Of a DNA stretch of 64,000 nt, positions 53,101-61,254 are shown in pieces. How positions within the stretch are numbered: the stretch's first letter is position 1; each line of letters starts with the position of its first letter. The position numbers and the translations under genes were made by a program. The DNA comes from Chloroflexota bacterium (lineage in GTDB: Bacteria; Chloroflexota; Anaerolineae; Aggregatilineales; J027), in contig JABFGB010000006.1 of NCBI GenBank assembly GCA_013112715.1, forward strand, positions 167,674 through 231,673, given 5' to 3'. The notes under the pieces were generated by a model. It was not told where the DNA came from, made no database searches, and was given only the letters and a program-made list of their open reading frames with translations.

Positions 53101-56100
53101 CTGCCGCAGGTGATTGAAAATGTGCAGACCGATACTCCGATTACTCGCGCTGCCCGTGAAATCATGCGTCGCAAGGATGACGTACAGACGACCTTGATTG
53201 TGCCGTTGGTGATTAGTGGTTCGATTATCGGGGCAATGCGGTTTGATATTTTGGAACCGAACGCCCGGTTCACCAGCGAACAAATTGACCTTGCCCAAAC
53301 GCTTGCCAGCCAAGCCGCCATCGCGGTGCAAAACGCGGGTTTGTATGAACAATCGGTGCAACGTACCTATCAACTGGAAACCTTGTTCGAGGCGGCCCAA
53401 TCTACGGCGGTCACGCTCGACCTCGAAGACGCCATGCGTCGCGTAGTGACGCAGATGTTGATCGCACTACGGGCCGATACTTGCTCGGTCATGACATGGG
53501 ACAACATTGAAAACACACTGGTCTTGAGCGAATCAGCCAGTACATGGGTCGAGGAAGTGCCACACGACTCCAAAGGCACCGTCTACGATCTAGCCAAGTA
53601 CCCGCTGCGAATGAGCGTTCTGAATGACCGCCGCGTGATCAGTATTCGTGTTGATGACCCGAACGCGGACGAGGCGGAAGTCGCTTCAATGCAAGGTGTT
53701 GGCGTGAGTTCACGTGTGTTGGTGCCCCTGATTGTGAATGAAGTGTCCATCGGGATTGCCCAACTCGATCTGCGCGAAAAAGGCCGTTATGTTGAACCCA
53801 GCCAAATTCGACTGCTGCGTACGCTTGCCAGCCAAGCTGCGATTGCCATTGAAAATGCTCGCTTGCAGACCGAGACACGCAGCCAGATTGAAGAACTCTA
53901 CCTCATCAATGATCTCTCGATGGCAGTGTCCAGCACGGTAGACTTTGACCAGATTTTGGAAAAAATCCGTGATCAACTGCCCATGCTAACCGATGCCCAA
54001 TTTGTCTATGTGGCCTTGTATGACCGCGAAAAGAACGAAATTCAATTCCCGGTTGCAATTGACCAACTTGGCGACGATGTGCCTATTTCAAACTATGCCC
54101 CTACGCCTAAAGATGAATTTGGATATATCATCCAGCGGCGTGCGCCTTTGCTCATGGCAGGCTTGAGCCTAAGTCAAATTCGTGCCAATTTAGGCATAAC
54201 CGAGACTTTGTTCCCAACAGCCATGTGTTTTCTCGGTGTGCCGATGTTTGCCGGGGATGAATTGACAGGTATTTTGGCGGTGCGGGATGATGAAAATGCC
54301 CGTAAGTTCAGCCTAAATGACCAGCGTATTTTGAATACAGTAGGCGCTCAATTAGCGGTGGCCCTGCAAAATGCCCGCTTGTTCAAACAAATGGCCGCCT
54401 TTACCGAGACATTGGAGCGGCGTGTTTCGGAACGCACTTCGCAATTGGAGCAGGAACGTCAGCGCCTGAGCACCCTCTATAACATCACGTCAGAAATCGC
54501 GGCGGCCACCCTCGACCTTGACCGTATTTTGAACAGCACCCTTGAAGCGGTGTCGGAAGCGATTGGGGCCACGAGTTCAGTCGTATTGGCGATTGATGAT
54601 ATTTCGGATCGGCTGTATGTCTTGACCCATCGTGGGTTGGAGGTGGACGACGAATCCGATCGTTTGCAACTTCGCCAAAATGAAGGTTTGGCCGGATGGG
54701 TGATTCAAAATCGGCAGGGGTTGGTGTTGCCAGATGTGCAAAAAGACCCACGCTGGTTGTCTATCACGGATCGTGACCGTCAACCACGTGCGTGTGTGGC
54801 GGCTCTGTTGGAAAGCGCCGAAGATATTCGCGGGGTGATTATGTTCTTTAACGAAGCGACAGGTGTGTTCAACGATGAACACCTGCGCCTCGTGGTTGCC
54901 GCCGCGACACAACTTGCCAATGCCATGAACAACAGCGAATTGTATGTCCTAATCCGCGATCAGGCTGAACGTCTCGGCGCGATTCTGCGGCAGGAGCAAG
55001 TCGAATCTACCAAGAACACCGCCACCTTGAACTCCATTGCGGACGGTGTGATGTATGCCAACGAAAAAGGCATTATCCGCGTATTTAACAATACAGCCGA
55101 ACGTATTCTGGGCCTTTCCAGCGACCAAGTGCTTAATCGCCATATCCGTGAATTGACAGGAATTTATGGTGGACGTGCGACGGGCTGGGCCGAGACGCTG
55201 GAAAACTGGATGCAGAACCCGACCCATCATCTCGATAAAGCCGAGCAGTTTGTTGAAGAACTGCTGACATTGGAAGATGAGCGTGTCGTCAGTGTGCGTT
55301 TGACCCCCGTGAACATGGGTGATCAATTCCTCGGCACGGTATCAGTCTTCCGTGATATTACGCGCGAAGTCGAGGTAGATCGCCTCAAGAGTGAGTTCGT
55401 GGCGACGGTATCCCACGAACTACGTACCCCGATGACCAGTATCAAAGGCTATGCGGACTTGCTGTTGTTAGGGGCGGCGGGTGAAATTACCGAAGCCCAG
55501 CAGCGCTTCTTGCAGACTATTAAACAAAACGCTGACCGCCTAAGCATCTTGGTGAACGATCTACTCGAAGTGTCCCGTATTGATCAGGGTCGGATGCCGC
55601 TGCGATTCGCTCCAGTGGAGGTTGGTGAAGTTCTGCAAACCGTGCGGACACATCTTGAAGGGCGTATCAAAGATCAAGACAAGTCTATGATACTAGAGAT
55701 GGATGTTCCGAATGATATGCCGCGTGTTCGCGCAGATTATGATAAAATCATTCAAGTCATCCAGAATATTGCGGATAACGCCTTCAACTATACACCCGAA
55801 GGAGGCACAATCCGTCTAAGCGCCCAATATGTGCCGGACGACGAGGCGGTTATTTTTGTTGTCCGCGATAGTGGAATTGGCATCCCGCCGGAAGTGCAAA
55901 GTCGCGTCTTTGAGCGTTTTTTCCGGGGTGACGAATACAGTGAAGTCGTGATGGATACCCCCGGCACAGGGCTTGGATTAGCCATTGTGAAGGAATTGGT
56001 CGGGATGCACAACGGTACCATCTGGTTAGAAAGTGTCGTTGGCAAGGGTACTACCTTCTATGTCAAACTTCCGGTAGCAGTGGATACGCTGGAGACAGAA

Positions 56101-56115
56101 GATAATCAGAACTAG
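47182..56115 (+). CDS. Giant hybrid-type sensor histidine kinase with ~13 GAF and 3 PAS domains
   Basis: A 2977-residue protein. One N-terminal transmembrane helix (about residues 3-26) anchors a cytoplasmic body with no extracellular loop. A PAS-like domain is followed by about eight GAF domains, a second PAS (QGIVVLDAELRIQLANAFM), about five more GAF domains, a coiled coil (ERRVSERTSQLEQERQRL), a third PAS (ADGVMYANEKGIIRVFNNTA) and the transmitter. The DHp motif VSHELRTPMTSIKGYADLL has the phospho-accepting His2745; the ATPase has DNAFNYTPEGG, RDSGIGIPPEVQ and GTGLGLAIVKELVG. GAF repeats are related but clearly diverged. No receiver is fused, so the flanking receiver genes are likely partners. 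Confidence 0.95.
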   Translation: MLVEIFFVIIGLAFILWLWGFTYQLLRSRRYEPQVEEKPILPVNLLDNNDGVIVAEGRGHLVYINQNARSLFGLNGGDPNLTSLSSRVEPSDVFQDLFADEGRASFRLGMKRIQAASHAIPTTEGRRMVVVLRDASREADDDEELLDPERALMVVQEVSQTISGGLDLRQTLNTILTSLSRVLQFDAGEITLWDNNLNALRPVGRIGDRVYANLLDETGGLYEIDEGFTGWIARYRQPLMLGDVSVRSDVRPKLEAFPFKSYAGLPLLISSRFIGTLELTSYQRHAFDHEDLALLQSVAGQAAIAIENARLSGEQASRLTQLSGLQDIVQTMGEMSSPRELFEQLSMRIADLMNVEVCGLLLFEDDSESLVSQLPFYGVPDSVISLYRIPAPPNSAGYNIWQNSPWWFSNDLLNNELVGALNMRNMAEVIGLRSAALVPLSIGNNRIGLVQVSNKRDGGGFSEDDMRLLSIFAAQATIVIENANLYERERRYVAELAGLQQMTQVMNVADQSELLKEVTQRISGMMQAEMCGLLFFEKNTVQGDEQEHILVAQKPFFGIDEDGIQFYQVPVALGSVFDQLYAGRDYWFTNDLKMEVWAGAMNFAQLASMLGFERTLMVPLVIGGQRIGLLQVSNKLNGEDFTDSDARLMMIASGQAAVLIENARLFREVERLTLETDTMRTISEAAATQTDLSKILEEALGRIARLFGTQVVAVGFLDTQTGDLIYEPTAIFGTKLSSSIVMDAYSAGFANSPVISRRPFRTEDMVRDKRVLTPYRQIANRLNLKNCLIVPLVINQRSLGEIIVANRLAGEFTESDEQLLLTIGAQIAAAAERGRLTATSDAELRARLEEQESIERLSRELGETLILDRLLDVIRNEVLRSTPAQEVSVVLFKPSSEWMTADKPEIESRMGLTQLFTLETVGADEVPILPIEQQVLQTGDAVTIEDFATASIAPGVPTARSAIAQPVRLGNEVAGIISVFSDQPSGLPDQTRVLLSRLSRPASLAVRNARQYSEQLQLNERLTRRAVQLQHISYLGQLLREGADLAQLMQEVARAISATIGFRVVAMNVLDDKVQSYRMIAVVGAEIPKEEQDKTIIPVEYIAGMMQPRWKIGDSYFLPAELKSEWLPDQKDLSIRTDPEFAKKTGPRGWRNEDELLVPIRGSTGNLLGFISVDDPRDGLRPDAEEVESLEVFAAQVGSIIENFRLVESVQQEAESARRERDRLAQLHLVSSEIQRASDMSARLQAVADGIVSAGWQRVQITLRDEKLEPSLLIYSGYDPEEASNLYGKLLPGKIWRERFNDLAFHDLRVGRAYYLRYNHPWVQKNIFRGRPPTPREVGEDDWHPQDVLYLPLYGQDQKRIIGLIRMGMPIDGKRPTEDSLQPIELFALQASAAIENTRLYQETARQAETEQRLNELMEAMASTLDQTEIVRALAGGLKPFVVFTRMHLALPAGENAANFEMTRVELTPDGRVHIFPDNPIPTSGTALGIVFVTGRSQTFETGLGSSFEAYEDLPIWAAEGERMMLMVPMIAGGKTLGVLRLGSELGGTFGLTDSDSMTLVQRMANLSAVSIQNSRLFGSLEESTSFNEAVVQSIQQGIVVLDAELRIQLANAFMISHYGWSPDVVGRQLFDYRPEFRDFLEDPLREALTTGREYHQFDLQDIDSDGRLVIRNFYTYPLRQRERITGIVLLVEDITQRAVLEANLATQAEQLATLTAVSSQMTGTLKPDEVVEVVLDALDNVIPYDGAVVWLLDPKYPDRLQIAAARGFYDPGTASSHELIGLWVEIDSSELFRDMSANRKVINVGDTTSGDPRFPYGEARVYKNWLGVPLISKNEIIGVLQLEKKQASFYNSQHEQLLQTFANQSAVALSNAQLFAETQDRAEELNRQAERLALLNRVSVSLSQSLDIENVFEITLRETAIALNVPEAAAIKVDQETGICKVLIEHPRGDEEPSLVFTMGDNALMQRIREALLPQVIENVQTDTPITRAAREIMRRKDDVQTTLIVPLVISGSIIGAMRFDILEPNARFTSEQIDLAQTLASQAAIAVQNAGLYEQSVQRTYQLETLFEAAQSTAVTLDLEDAMRRVVTQMLIALRADTCSVMTWDNIENTLVLSESASTWVEEVPHDSKGTVYDLAKYPLRMSVLNDRRVISIRVDDPNADEAEVASMQGVGVSSRVLVPLIVNEVSIGIAQLDLREKGRYVEPSQIRLLRTLASQAAIAIENARLQTETRSQIEELYLINDLSMAVSSTVDFDQILEKIRDQLPMLTDAQFVYVALYDREKNEIQFPVAIDQLGDDVPISNYAPTPKDEFGYIIQRRAPLLMAGLSLSQIRANLGITETLFPTAMCFLGVPMFAGDELTGILAVRDDENARKFSLNDQRILNTVGAQLAVALQNARLFKQMAAFTETLERRVSERTSQLEQERQRLSTLYNITSEIAAATLDLDRILNSTLEAVSEAIGATSSVVLAIDDISDRLYVLTHRGLEVDDESDRLQLRQNEGLAGWVIQNRQGLVLPDVQKDPRWLSITDRDRQPRACVAALLESAEDIRGVIMFFNEATGVFNDEHLRLVVAAATQLANAMNNSELYVLIRDQAERLGAILRQEQVESTKNTATLNSIADGVMYANEKGIIRVFNNTAERILGLSSDQVLNRHIRELTGIYGGRATGWAETLENWMQNPTHHLDKAEQFVEELLTLEDERVVSVRLTPVNMGDQFLGTVSVFRDITREVEVDRLKSEFVATVSHELRTPMTSIKGYADLLLLGAAGEITEAQQRFLQTIKQNADRLSILVNDLLEVSRIDQGRMPLRFAPVEVGEVLQTVRTHLEGRIKDQDKSMILEMDVPNDMPRVRADYDKIIQVIQNIADNAFNYTPEGGTIRLSAQYVPDDEAVIFVVRDSGIGIPPEVQSRVFERFFRGDEYSEVVMDTPGTGLGLAIVKELVGMHNGTIWLESVVGKGTTFYVKLPVAVDTLETEDNQN

Positions 56116-56160
56116 GATTATTTGGGCAAACAATCTAGGAAGTGAGTTGCAGGAAAGCGT

Positions 56161-56538
56161 ATGGCTAAAATTTTGATAGCTGAGGATGAGCGCGACATCC
56201 GCGACCTGATTGAGTTTACACTCAAGTTTGCGGGTCATGAAGTCGTCAAAGCGGCTAATGGGGCAGAAGCAGTTGAGCTTGCCCCAACGGTAATGCCTGA
56301 CTTAATCATGATGGACGTGCGGATGCCCAAGATGACCGGGTATGAAGCCTGCAAAGCGATCAAAGAAATTGAATCGGTCAAACATGTCCCAGTGGTTTTT
56401 CTTTCTGCTAAAGGTCAGGAATCGGAAATTGATACGGGCCTTGAAGCTGGGGCATTTGAATATATCCTCAAACCCTTTTCGCCAGAACTGCTTACACGCC
56501 GTATAGCGGAGATTCTGGCCCAGTTTAATCTTAAATAG
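56161..56538 (+). CDS. CheY-like single-domain response regulator
   Basis: A 125-residue stand-alone receiver. The acidic pocket ILIAEDERD, the phosphoacceptor Asp52 in IMMDVRMPKMTG, VVFLSAKGQES and the lysine in YILKPFSPE are present. It lies 45 bases after the giant kinase gene with CAGGAAA before the ATG. Without an output domain it probably carries the phosphoryl group to another protein or acts as a phosphate sink. Confidence 0.92.
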   Translation: MAKILIAEDERDIRDLIEFTLKFAGHEVVKAANGAEAVELAPTVMPDLIMMDVRMPKMTGYEACKAIKEIESVKHVPVVFLSAKGQESEIDTGLEAGAFEYILKPFSPELLTRRIAEILAQFNLK

Positions 56539-56567
56539 CGGGTCACGGAAGGCAGATTTAGCCACGC

Positions 56568-57749
56568 ATGAGCGCCATTTCAATCGGCAGCGACCTTGTA
56601 CATTATGAAGTGCTCGGCAGGGGTAAACCAGTGGTGTTGCTCCATAGCTGGTTGGGGTCATGGCGGTATTGGATTCCGACCATGCAGCAACTCAGCGTGA
56701 AATATCGCACCTATGCCCTTGATTTATGGGGATTTGGGGATTCCGGTAAAAACTATCCCCAGTATAGTCTTGAGGGACAAACCGAGCTTTTGCGCGATTT
56801 TGTAAATAAGATGGGGATCCCCAAAGCGGTGTTTATTGGACACGGGTTAGGAGCCGCAGTTATTACTCATTTTGCTAATGACCCGGAATGCCGTTCGATT
56901 GTCCATCGGTTGATGGCGATAGCGCCACCCTTGTTTGATATGGCTCCTCGCCCCTTGACGGCTAATACGGCCCAACAAAAGTCCCCGCTACCTGCCATTG
57001 CGCCTGTCGCTTCCAATGAGGCGGTTGTCGCGGGAATAAGCAGCAGTGGTGCGGCAGATGCCCCTACCTTGATTCGGCCTACTAGCGATATTGACCGGGA
57101 GAAATTGCGCCAAGCTGCCCTCGCCGCAGGGTTAGATGGCTTGGCCTCGCGCATTAAAACCAATACAACCGCCAATCCTACACCCACGACGCCAGCCACC
57201 CCTGCTCCATCAGAAGCACCAAGTACCCCAGCGCCCGTTGTCCAAACTCCGCCCGCCGCCGCTGTTGAGGAAACACGCCTGAGTGGTCAGCCGACACCCG
57301 CCAAAGGGACACAGGCCTTGCTTAATAATCCAATCGCGGGGCTGATGGGAGATATGAACCCATTAAATATGCTAAAGGCGCATGTAGATAACTCGTCCAG
57401 CGATTTTGAAAAATTAAAAGCCGAAGTGGCGAAGGTAAAATCGGATGTAATTGCCGCCAGTACCGATTCATTTAAACATATCAACACCTTCCGTGAATTG
57501 TTGCAGGTCGCTGCCCCGACGGTTGTATTATTGGGTGAAGCCGACACTTTTATGAAGATGCCTGAAGAAACTGTTTTATCTCAACTTTCGGCCCGTCAGC
57601 AGTTCAACTTGACAGTCATGGAGGGGATTCGGCACTTCCCAATGCTAGAAGACCCCGCCAAATTTACCCGTTTCCTGCGCGACTTTTTGGAAACACCGGA
57701 TGTAACCGATTTGGCGATGAAAGAGGAATGGCGACGACGCACGCGATAA
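56568..57749 (+). CDS. Alpha/beta-hydrolase-fold protein lacking the nucleophile
   Basis: A 393-residue protein. The N-terminal ~125 residues follow an alpha/beta hydrolase (VVLLHSWLGSWRYWIPT, LDLWGFGDSG), and the C-terminal part completes the fold (PTVVLLGEADTFM, EGIRHFPMLEDP). The elbow reads IGHGLGAA: the catalytic Ser is Gly93. His356 and a possible acid in GEADTF remain. Between the halves lies an approximately 170-residue insertion, including a Pro/Thr-rich low-complexity stretch. The gene lies 30 bases after the receiver and ends the kinase operon. A binding or scaffold role is more likely than hydrolysis. Confidence 0.82.
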   Translation: MSAISIGSDLVHYEVLGRGKPVVLLHSWLGSWRYWIPTMQQLSVKYRTYALDLWGFGDSGKNYPQYSLEGQTELLRDFVNKMGIPKAVFIGHGLGAAVITHFANDPECRSIVHRLMAIAPPLFDMAPRPLTANTAQQKSPLPAIAPVASNEAVVAGISSSGAADAPTLIRPTSDIDREKLRQAALAAGLDGLASRIKTNTTANPTPTTPATPAPSEAPSTPAPVVQTPPAAAVEETRLSGQPTPAKGTQALLNNPIAGLMGDMNPLNMLKAHVDNSSSDFEKLKAEVAKVKSDVIAASTDSFKHINTFRELLQVAAPTVVLLGEADTFMKMPEETVLSQLSARQQFNLTVMEGIRHFPMLEDPAKFTRFLRDFLETPDVTDLAMKEEWRRRTR

Positions 57750-57772
57750 GGGTCTGGGCAATAAGAATACGG

Positions 57773-57801
57773 TTGACAGCCCGCTTGTGTTCCGCTACGA
57801 T
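57773..57801 (+). promoter_or_regulatory. Strong sigma-70 promoter of the SRP RNA gene
   Basis: TTGACA (57773-57778), a 17-base spacer and TACGAT (57796-57801). Transcription would begin near 57808. Confidence 0.85.
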
Positions 57802-57807
57802 GTTCAA

Positions 57808-57963
57808 GCGATACTGAAAGCGGTTGTGTTCAGTAAGCTCGGACTTGGCCCTGCGCGGCAGAGCCTTCGAATCTGGTCAGGCCTGAGAGGGAGCAGCCAT
57901 AAGGAGTCTCCTCTGGGTGTCGTAGGATCACCGGGTCTGAGCTTACTGCGGATAACCGCTTTT
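57808..57963 (+). ncRNA. ffs: Signal recognition particle RNA (4.5S-like)
   Basis: The conserved helix 8 motif is present at about 57874-57897: GGTCAGGCC, a GAGA tetraloop and GGGAGCAGCC, the Ffh-binding site with its symmetric and asymmetric loops. The ends pair over a long rod: AAAGCGGTT (57817-57825) with AACCGCTTT (57954-57962), and CAGTAAGCTC with GAGCTTACTG. At about 155 nt it is longer than the E. coli 4.5S RNA (114 nt) but has no Alu domain. The exact ends are inferred from the promoter and helix. The 3' end is 17 bases before the YabE-like gene. Confidence 0.92.
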
Positions 57964-57979
57964 CATAACGGTCAACATT

Positions 57980-59077
57980 ATGTCCCGGCAAATCAAACTT
58001 AGCCCCGCGCTTCTCCCCGACTCTCCATCTCTGTTGGCACGCCGCTGGGTTAGATTATCGCTGTTAGGGATGATTCTCATTGTGATAGCGGTTGCGGTAT
58101 TTGTCGCTGAGACCATTTTTGCCCGTTCCACAATTACCATTGATGTCAACGGCAACGTTCGTGAAGTACGAACAGATGCCCGTACCGTGCAAGAAGCCCT
58201 CCAAGATGCTGATATTTTGATAGACGAGGCTGATAGAGTCACCCCTCCCTTGCAAACGCGAGTGAACGATAATATGACCATTACGATCACCAAAGCCCAT
58301 CAATTGGTATTGGAGATGGGGGGGGATGTGCGGCGCGTCTATACCCATTCTAGTGATCCCCTCGTGATTCTCACCGAACAGGGTATTCAATTGGGGTCAA
58401 AGGATGTGTTATATGTTGACCATCGGCTCTATCAACCGGACCAATCCCTTTCAAAGACCCCACCACGCTATTTGCAAGTCATCCGCGCCAAAAATTACAC
58501 CCTGATTGATGGCGAACATGAACAACCCCTCTATGGGCAATCCGTGTCGCATACTGTGGGTGAGGTTTTGGAAGAAAATGGCGTGACGCTTTATCTCGCC
58601 GACCAAATTTCGCCTTCACCAAATACCTCCCTAACTGATGGCCTTGCTATTGTCATTACGCGCTCGACGCCGGTTCAAATTTCAGTGGATGGACAGCAAT
58701 TACGGACACGGGCTATTGGCGCTACCGTGCATGATGTCCTTAATATGCTGGGATTTCCATTGTTGGGCTTTGACTACACCATTCCAGCCGAGGATACTCC
58801 GTTTTCACCCGACATGGAGATTCAGGTCATCCGCGTGATTGAAGATTTTGAGGTTGAACAGGCCCCCATTCCATTTGAAGTGGTTATGGTCAGTGCCGAG
58901 GATTTAGGACCGGATGAACAGCGTATTATCCAAGAGGGGGTGCCGGGGGTGCAAGAAATACGGGTGCGGGTGCGGCGGGAAAATGACCAGATTGTCAGTC
59001 GGGTAGTTCAAGAAACATGGACAGTTGTTGATCCCATCCCACAAATTGTGGCGTATGGGGGTACTCCTCCTCAATAA
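57980..59077 (+). CDS. YabE/RpfB-like protein: three DUF348 domains and a G5 domain
   Basis: A 365-residue protein with one N-terminal transmembrane segment (about residues 26-50) and an exported part. Three DUF348 units (STITIDVNGNVREVRTDART, QEALQDADI, HTVGEVLEENGV, VHDVLNMLGF) precede a C-terminal G5 domain (EVVMVSAEDLGPDEQRIIQE, VPGVQEIRVRVRRENDQIVS). In Bacillus YabE and actinobacterial RpfB these domains precede a peptidoglycan-cleaving domain; here the protein stops after G5, so it should bind wall material or other glycans without cutting. Its place before ksgA matches the Bacillus yabE-rnmV-ksgA order, without rnmV. Confidence 0.88.
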   Translation: MSRQIKLSPALLPDSPSLLARRWVRLSLLGMILIVIAVAVFVAETIFARSTITIDVNGNVREVRTDARTVQEALQDADILIDEADRVTPPLQTRVNDNMTITITKAHQLVLEMGGDVRRVYTHSSDPLVILTEQGIQLGSKDVLYVDHRLYQPDQSLSKTPPRYLQVIRAKNYTLIDGEHEQPLYGQSVSHTVGEVLEENGVTLYLADQISPSPNTSLTDGLAIVITRSTPVQISVDGQQLRTRAIGATVHDVLNMLGFPLLGFDYTIPAEDTPFSPDMEIQVIRVIEDFEVEQAPIPFEVVMVSAEDLGPDEQRIIQEGVPGVQEIRVRVRRENDQIVSRVVQETWTVVDPIPQIVAYGGTPPQ

Positions 59078-59097
59078 TAATATAAGGATGGCTTGCC

Positions 59098-59928
59098 ATT
59101 AGTAATCCCAAAAATTTGCTTGAGTCGTTGAACATTCTCCCCAAAAAAAGTTTGGGCCAAAATTTTTTGCATGATCCCAACGCATTGGAAAAAATCGTGC
59201 AATCTGCTGAACTCCCCCCCGATGCGCTTATATTAGAAATTGGCCCGGGGACAGGTGCATTGACCGCTCGTTTGGCTCAAGTAGCAGGCCGAGTGGTGGC
59301 TTTTGAAACCGATGTGCGGCTGCGTCCGGTTTTGGAGGCGATGCAGCGGCAGTATCCTAATCTGAAGGTCGTTTGGGGCGATTTTTTGGAAGTGGATTTA
59401 GAGGAAGTTGTGGGGGACGATCCGTATTATGTGGTCGCCAATTTACCCTACTACATCACCAGCGCCATTTTGCGGAAGCTGTTGGAACATCCCAATCATC
59501 CCAAAAGGATGGTTGTTACAATTCAGCGTGAAGTGGCAGATCGCATTACGGCGAAATCGGGTGAAATGAACCTATTAAGTGTCAGTGTGCAGTTTTATGG
59601 CAAGCCCGAACTGGTGATGCGTCTCAACCCAGCGGTTTTTTGGCCGCGCCCCGATGTCGAATCAGCCGTTGTGCGGATTGACACTTTTTCTCAACCCCCT
59701 GTAGATGTCCCCGATGATATGACCTTTTTTAAGGTAGTGCGGGCTGGATTTGGGCAAAAACGCAAGCAGTTAAAAAATTCGCTAGCAAATGGTTTGGCGC
59801 TGACCAATGAGCAGGCCGATCAAGTGTTAGCAGGAGCGGGGATAGATGGTCGGCGGCGGGCTGAAACCCTGAATTTGGAGGAATGGGCAATTCTCACGCG
59901 CATTTATGCCGCATTGCCTAAAAACTAG
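59098..59928 (+). CDS. rsmA: 16S rRNA dimethyladenosine transferase KsgA (ATT start)
   Basis: A 276-residue enzyme that dimethylates the two adjacent adenosines near the 3' end of 16S rRNA. The SAM site LEIGPGTGALTARLA, the acidic residue after it (FETDVRLRP), the NLPYYITSAIL catalytic motif and SVQFYGKPEL are conserved. The reading frame has a stop at 59083-59085 and no ATG or GTG near the family N-terminus; ATT at 59098 lies ten bases after AAGG and gives (M)SNPKNLLESLNILPKKSLG, typical of KsgA. TTG at 59116 is the next choice but lacks a site. Confidence 0.9.
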   Translation: MSNPKNLLESLNILPKKSLGQNFLHDPNALEKIVQSAELPPDALILEIGPGTGALTARLAQVAGRVVAFETDVRLRPVLEAMQRQYPNLKVVWGDFLEVDLEEVVGDDPYYVVANLPYYITSAILRKLLEHPNHPKRMVVTIQREVADRITAKSGEMNLLSVSVQFYGKPELVMRLNPAVFWPRPDVESAVVRIDTFSQPPVDVPDDMTFFKVVRAGFGQKRKQLKNSLANGLALTNEQADQVLAGAGIDGRRRAETLNLEEWAILTRIYAALPKN

Positions 59929-60731
59929 CGTCTGATATAGCCCTGTGCCATGACCTCGACCTGATCTGGCTGACCCGTCAGTGGAGTGGCTCGGATCGAA
60001 AATGAGACCTTCCCCGTGTCTGGATCAGTTAGGGTAATTTCCTGTGAACGGAATCCACTTAGCTGTCCGGATGAGGTAGTAAAAGCAGCAAGAGCGCGGA
60101 TACTCTCCAACGGTTGCCGCATATCATTCACAATCTCCCCTTCAATCAAATATTCACTGCCATTCCATGTCGTTTCAACATTGATAACACTCAACGACAC
60201 AATCAAAGGGGGAGAATCAATGACCAATGCCTCAACGCCGCGTACATCGGCATAGGTCGTCCATGATTCGGTGGGGATTTCCGAAAAGATCACTCGATAA
60301 GGTAGGCTGGTATGTCCAGATAAAAGCGATAAAGCGGTTGTGGTGTCGGTGATTTGGATGGGTTGACCTTGAGGGGTAAGCAGGTAGACGGTAATCAGAG
60401 GATTGAGCAGGGGGTCATCGCCTGTGTTGCGAATCCAGCCGATGCAAACCAAACTTTGCACTGCCGATTCATAACAGGTCGGGGCATCAACGCCAATAAA
60501 TGATGATAATTGCTGGGAAGCCCGGCGGGTTGCTACATTCCCAAAAGGGGTCAAGGTATAGACAGGGCGAACAGGAAGTGTCGGCGGGGCAGTGGCTTGG
60601 GGAGTAAACCCTTGCAGTGACGGTGTGCGCGTTTGGGGTTTGGGAGTGGGAGTGGTAGATGAAAGCTGGGCACAAGCGGTTACGAGTACGCTTAACCAGC
60701 AGAACAGCCAACGCCAACCCCAGCGTCTCAT
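59925..60731 (-). CDS. Predicted lipoprotein of unknown function
   Basis: A 268-residue protein with a lipoprotein signal peptide: ATG at 60731 gives a start MRRWGWRWLFCWLSVLVTAC with lipobox VTAC. A Thr/Pro linker follows, then a beta-rich exported domain of about 210 residues, with no known family seen. A start nine codons upstream would put extra residues ahead of the signal. Its stop overlaps that of ksgA by 4 bases, so the genes converge. Confidence 0.72.
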   Translation of the reverse strand: MRRWGWRWLFCWLSVLVTACAQLSSTTPTPKPQTRTPSLQGFTPQATAPPTLPVRPVYTLTPFGNVATRRASQQLSSFIGVDAPTCYESAVQSLVCIGWIRNTGDDPLLNPLITVYLLTPQGQPIQITDTTTALSLLSGHTSLPYRVIFSEIPTESWTTYADVRGVEALVIDSPPLIVSLSVINVETTWNGSEYLIEGEIVNDMRQPLESIRALAAFTTSSGQLSGFRSQEITLTDPDTGKVSFSIRATPLTGQPDQVEVMAQGYIRR

Positions 60732-60863
60732 GCTGAGACTCGCCTTTCCGAAATACAATCAACAATATGAGTTCCACTTTTATTATAGCCCATTATGCTA
60801 GGGGCGAAAGTCTGAATCATCCCCTTTTGCCACATATCCACCCCTGAATTTGGCGTAGGGCTG

Positions 60864-60872
60864 TGTTACAAT
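60864..60872 (+). promoter_or_regulatory. Extended -10 promoter of rnpB
   Basis: TGTTACAAT (TGn plus TACAAT, -10 at 60867-60872), about ten bases before the RNA 5' end. No clear -35 box. Confidence 0.65.
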
Positions 60873-60880
60873 GAATTCAA

Positions 60881-61240
<360 letters not shown>

Positions 61241-61254
61241 TAGCCCTTATTTTT

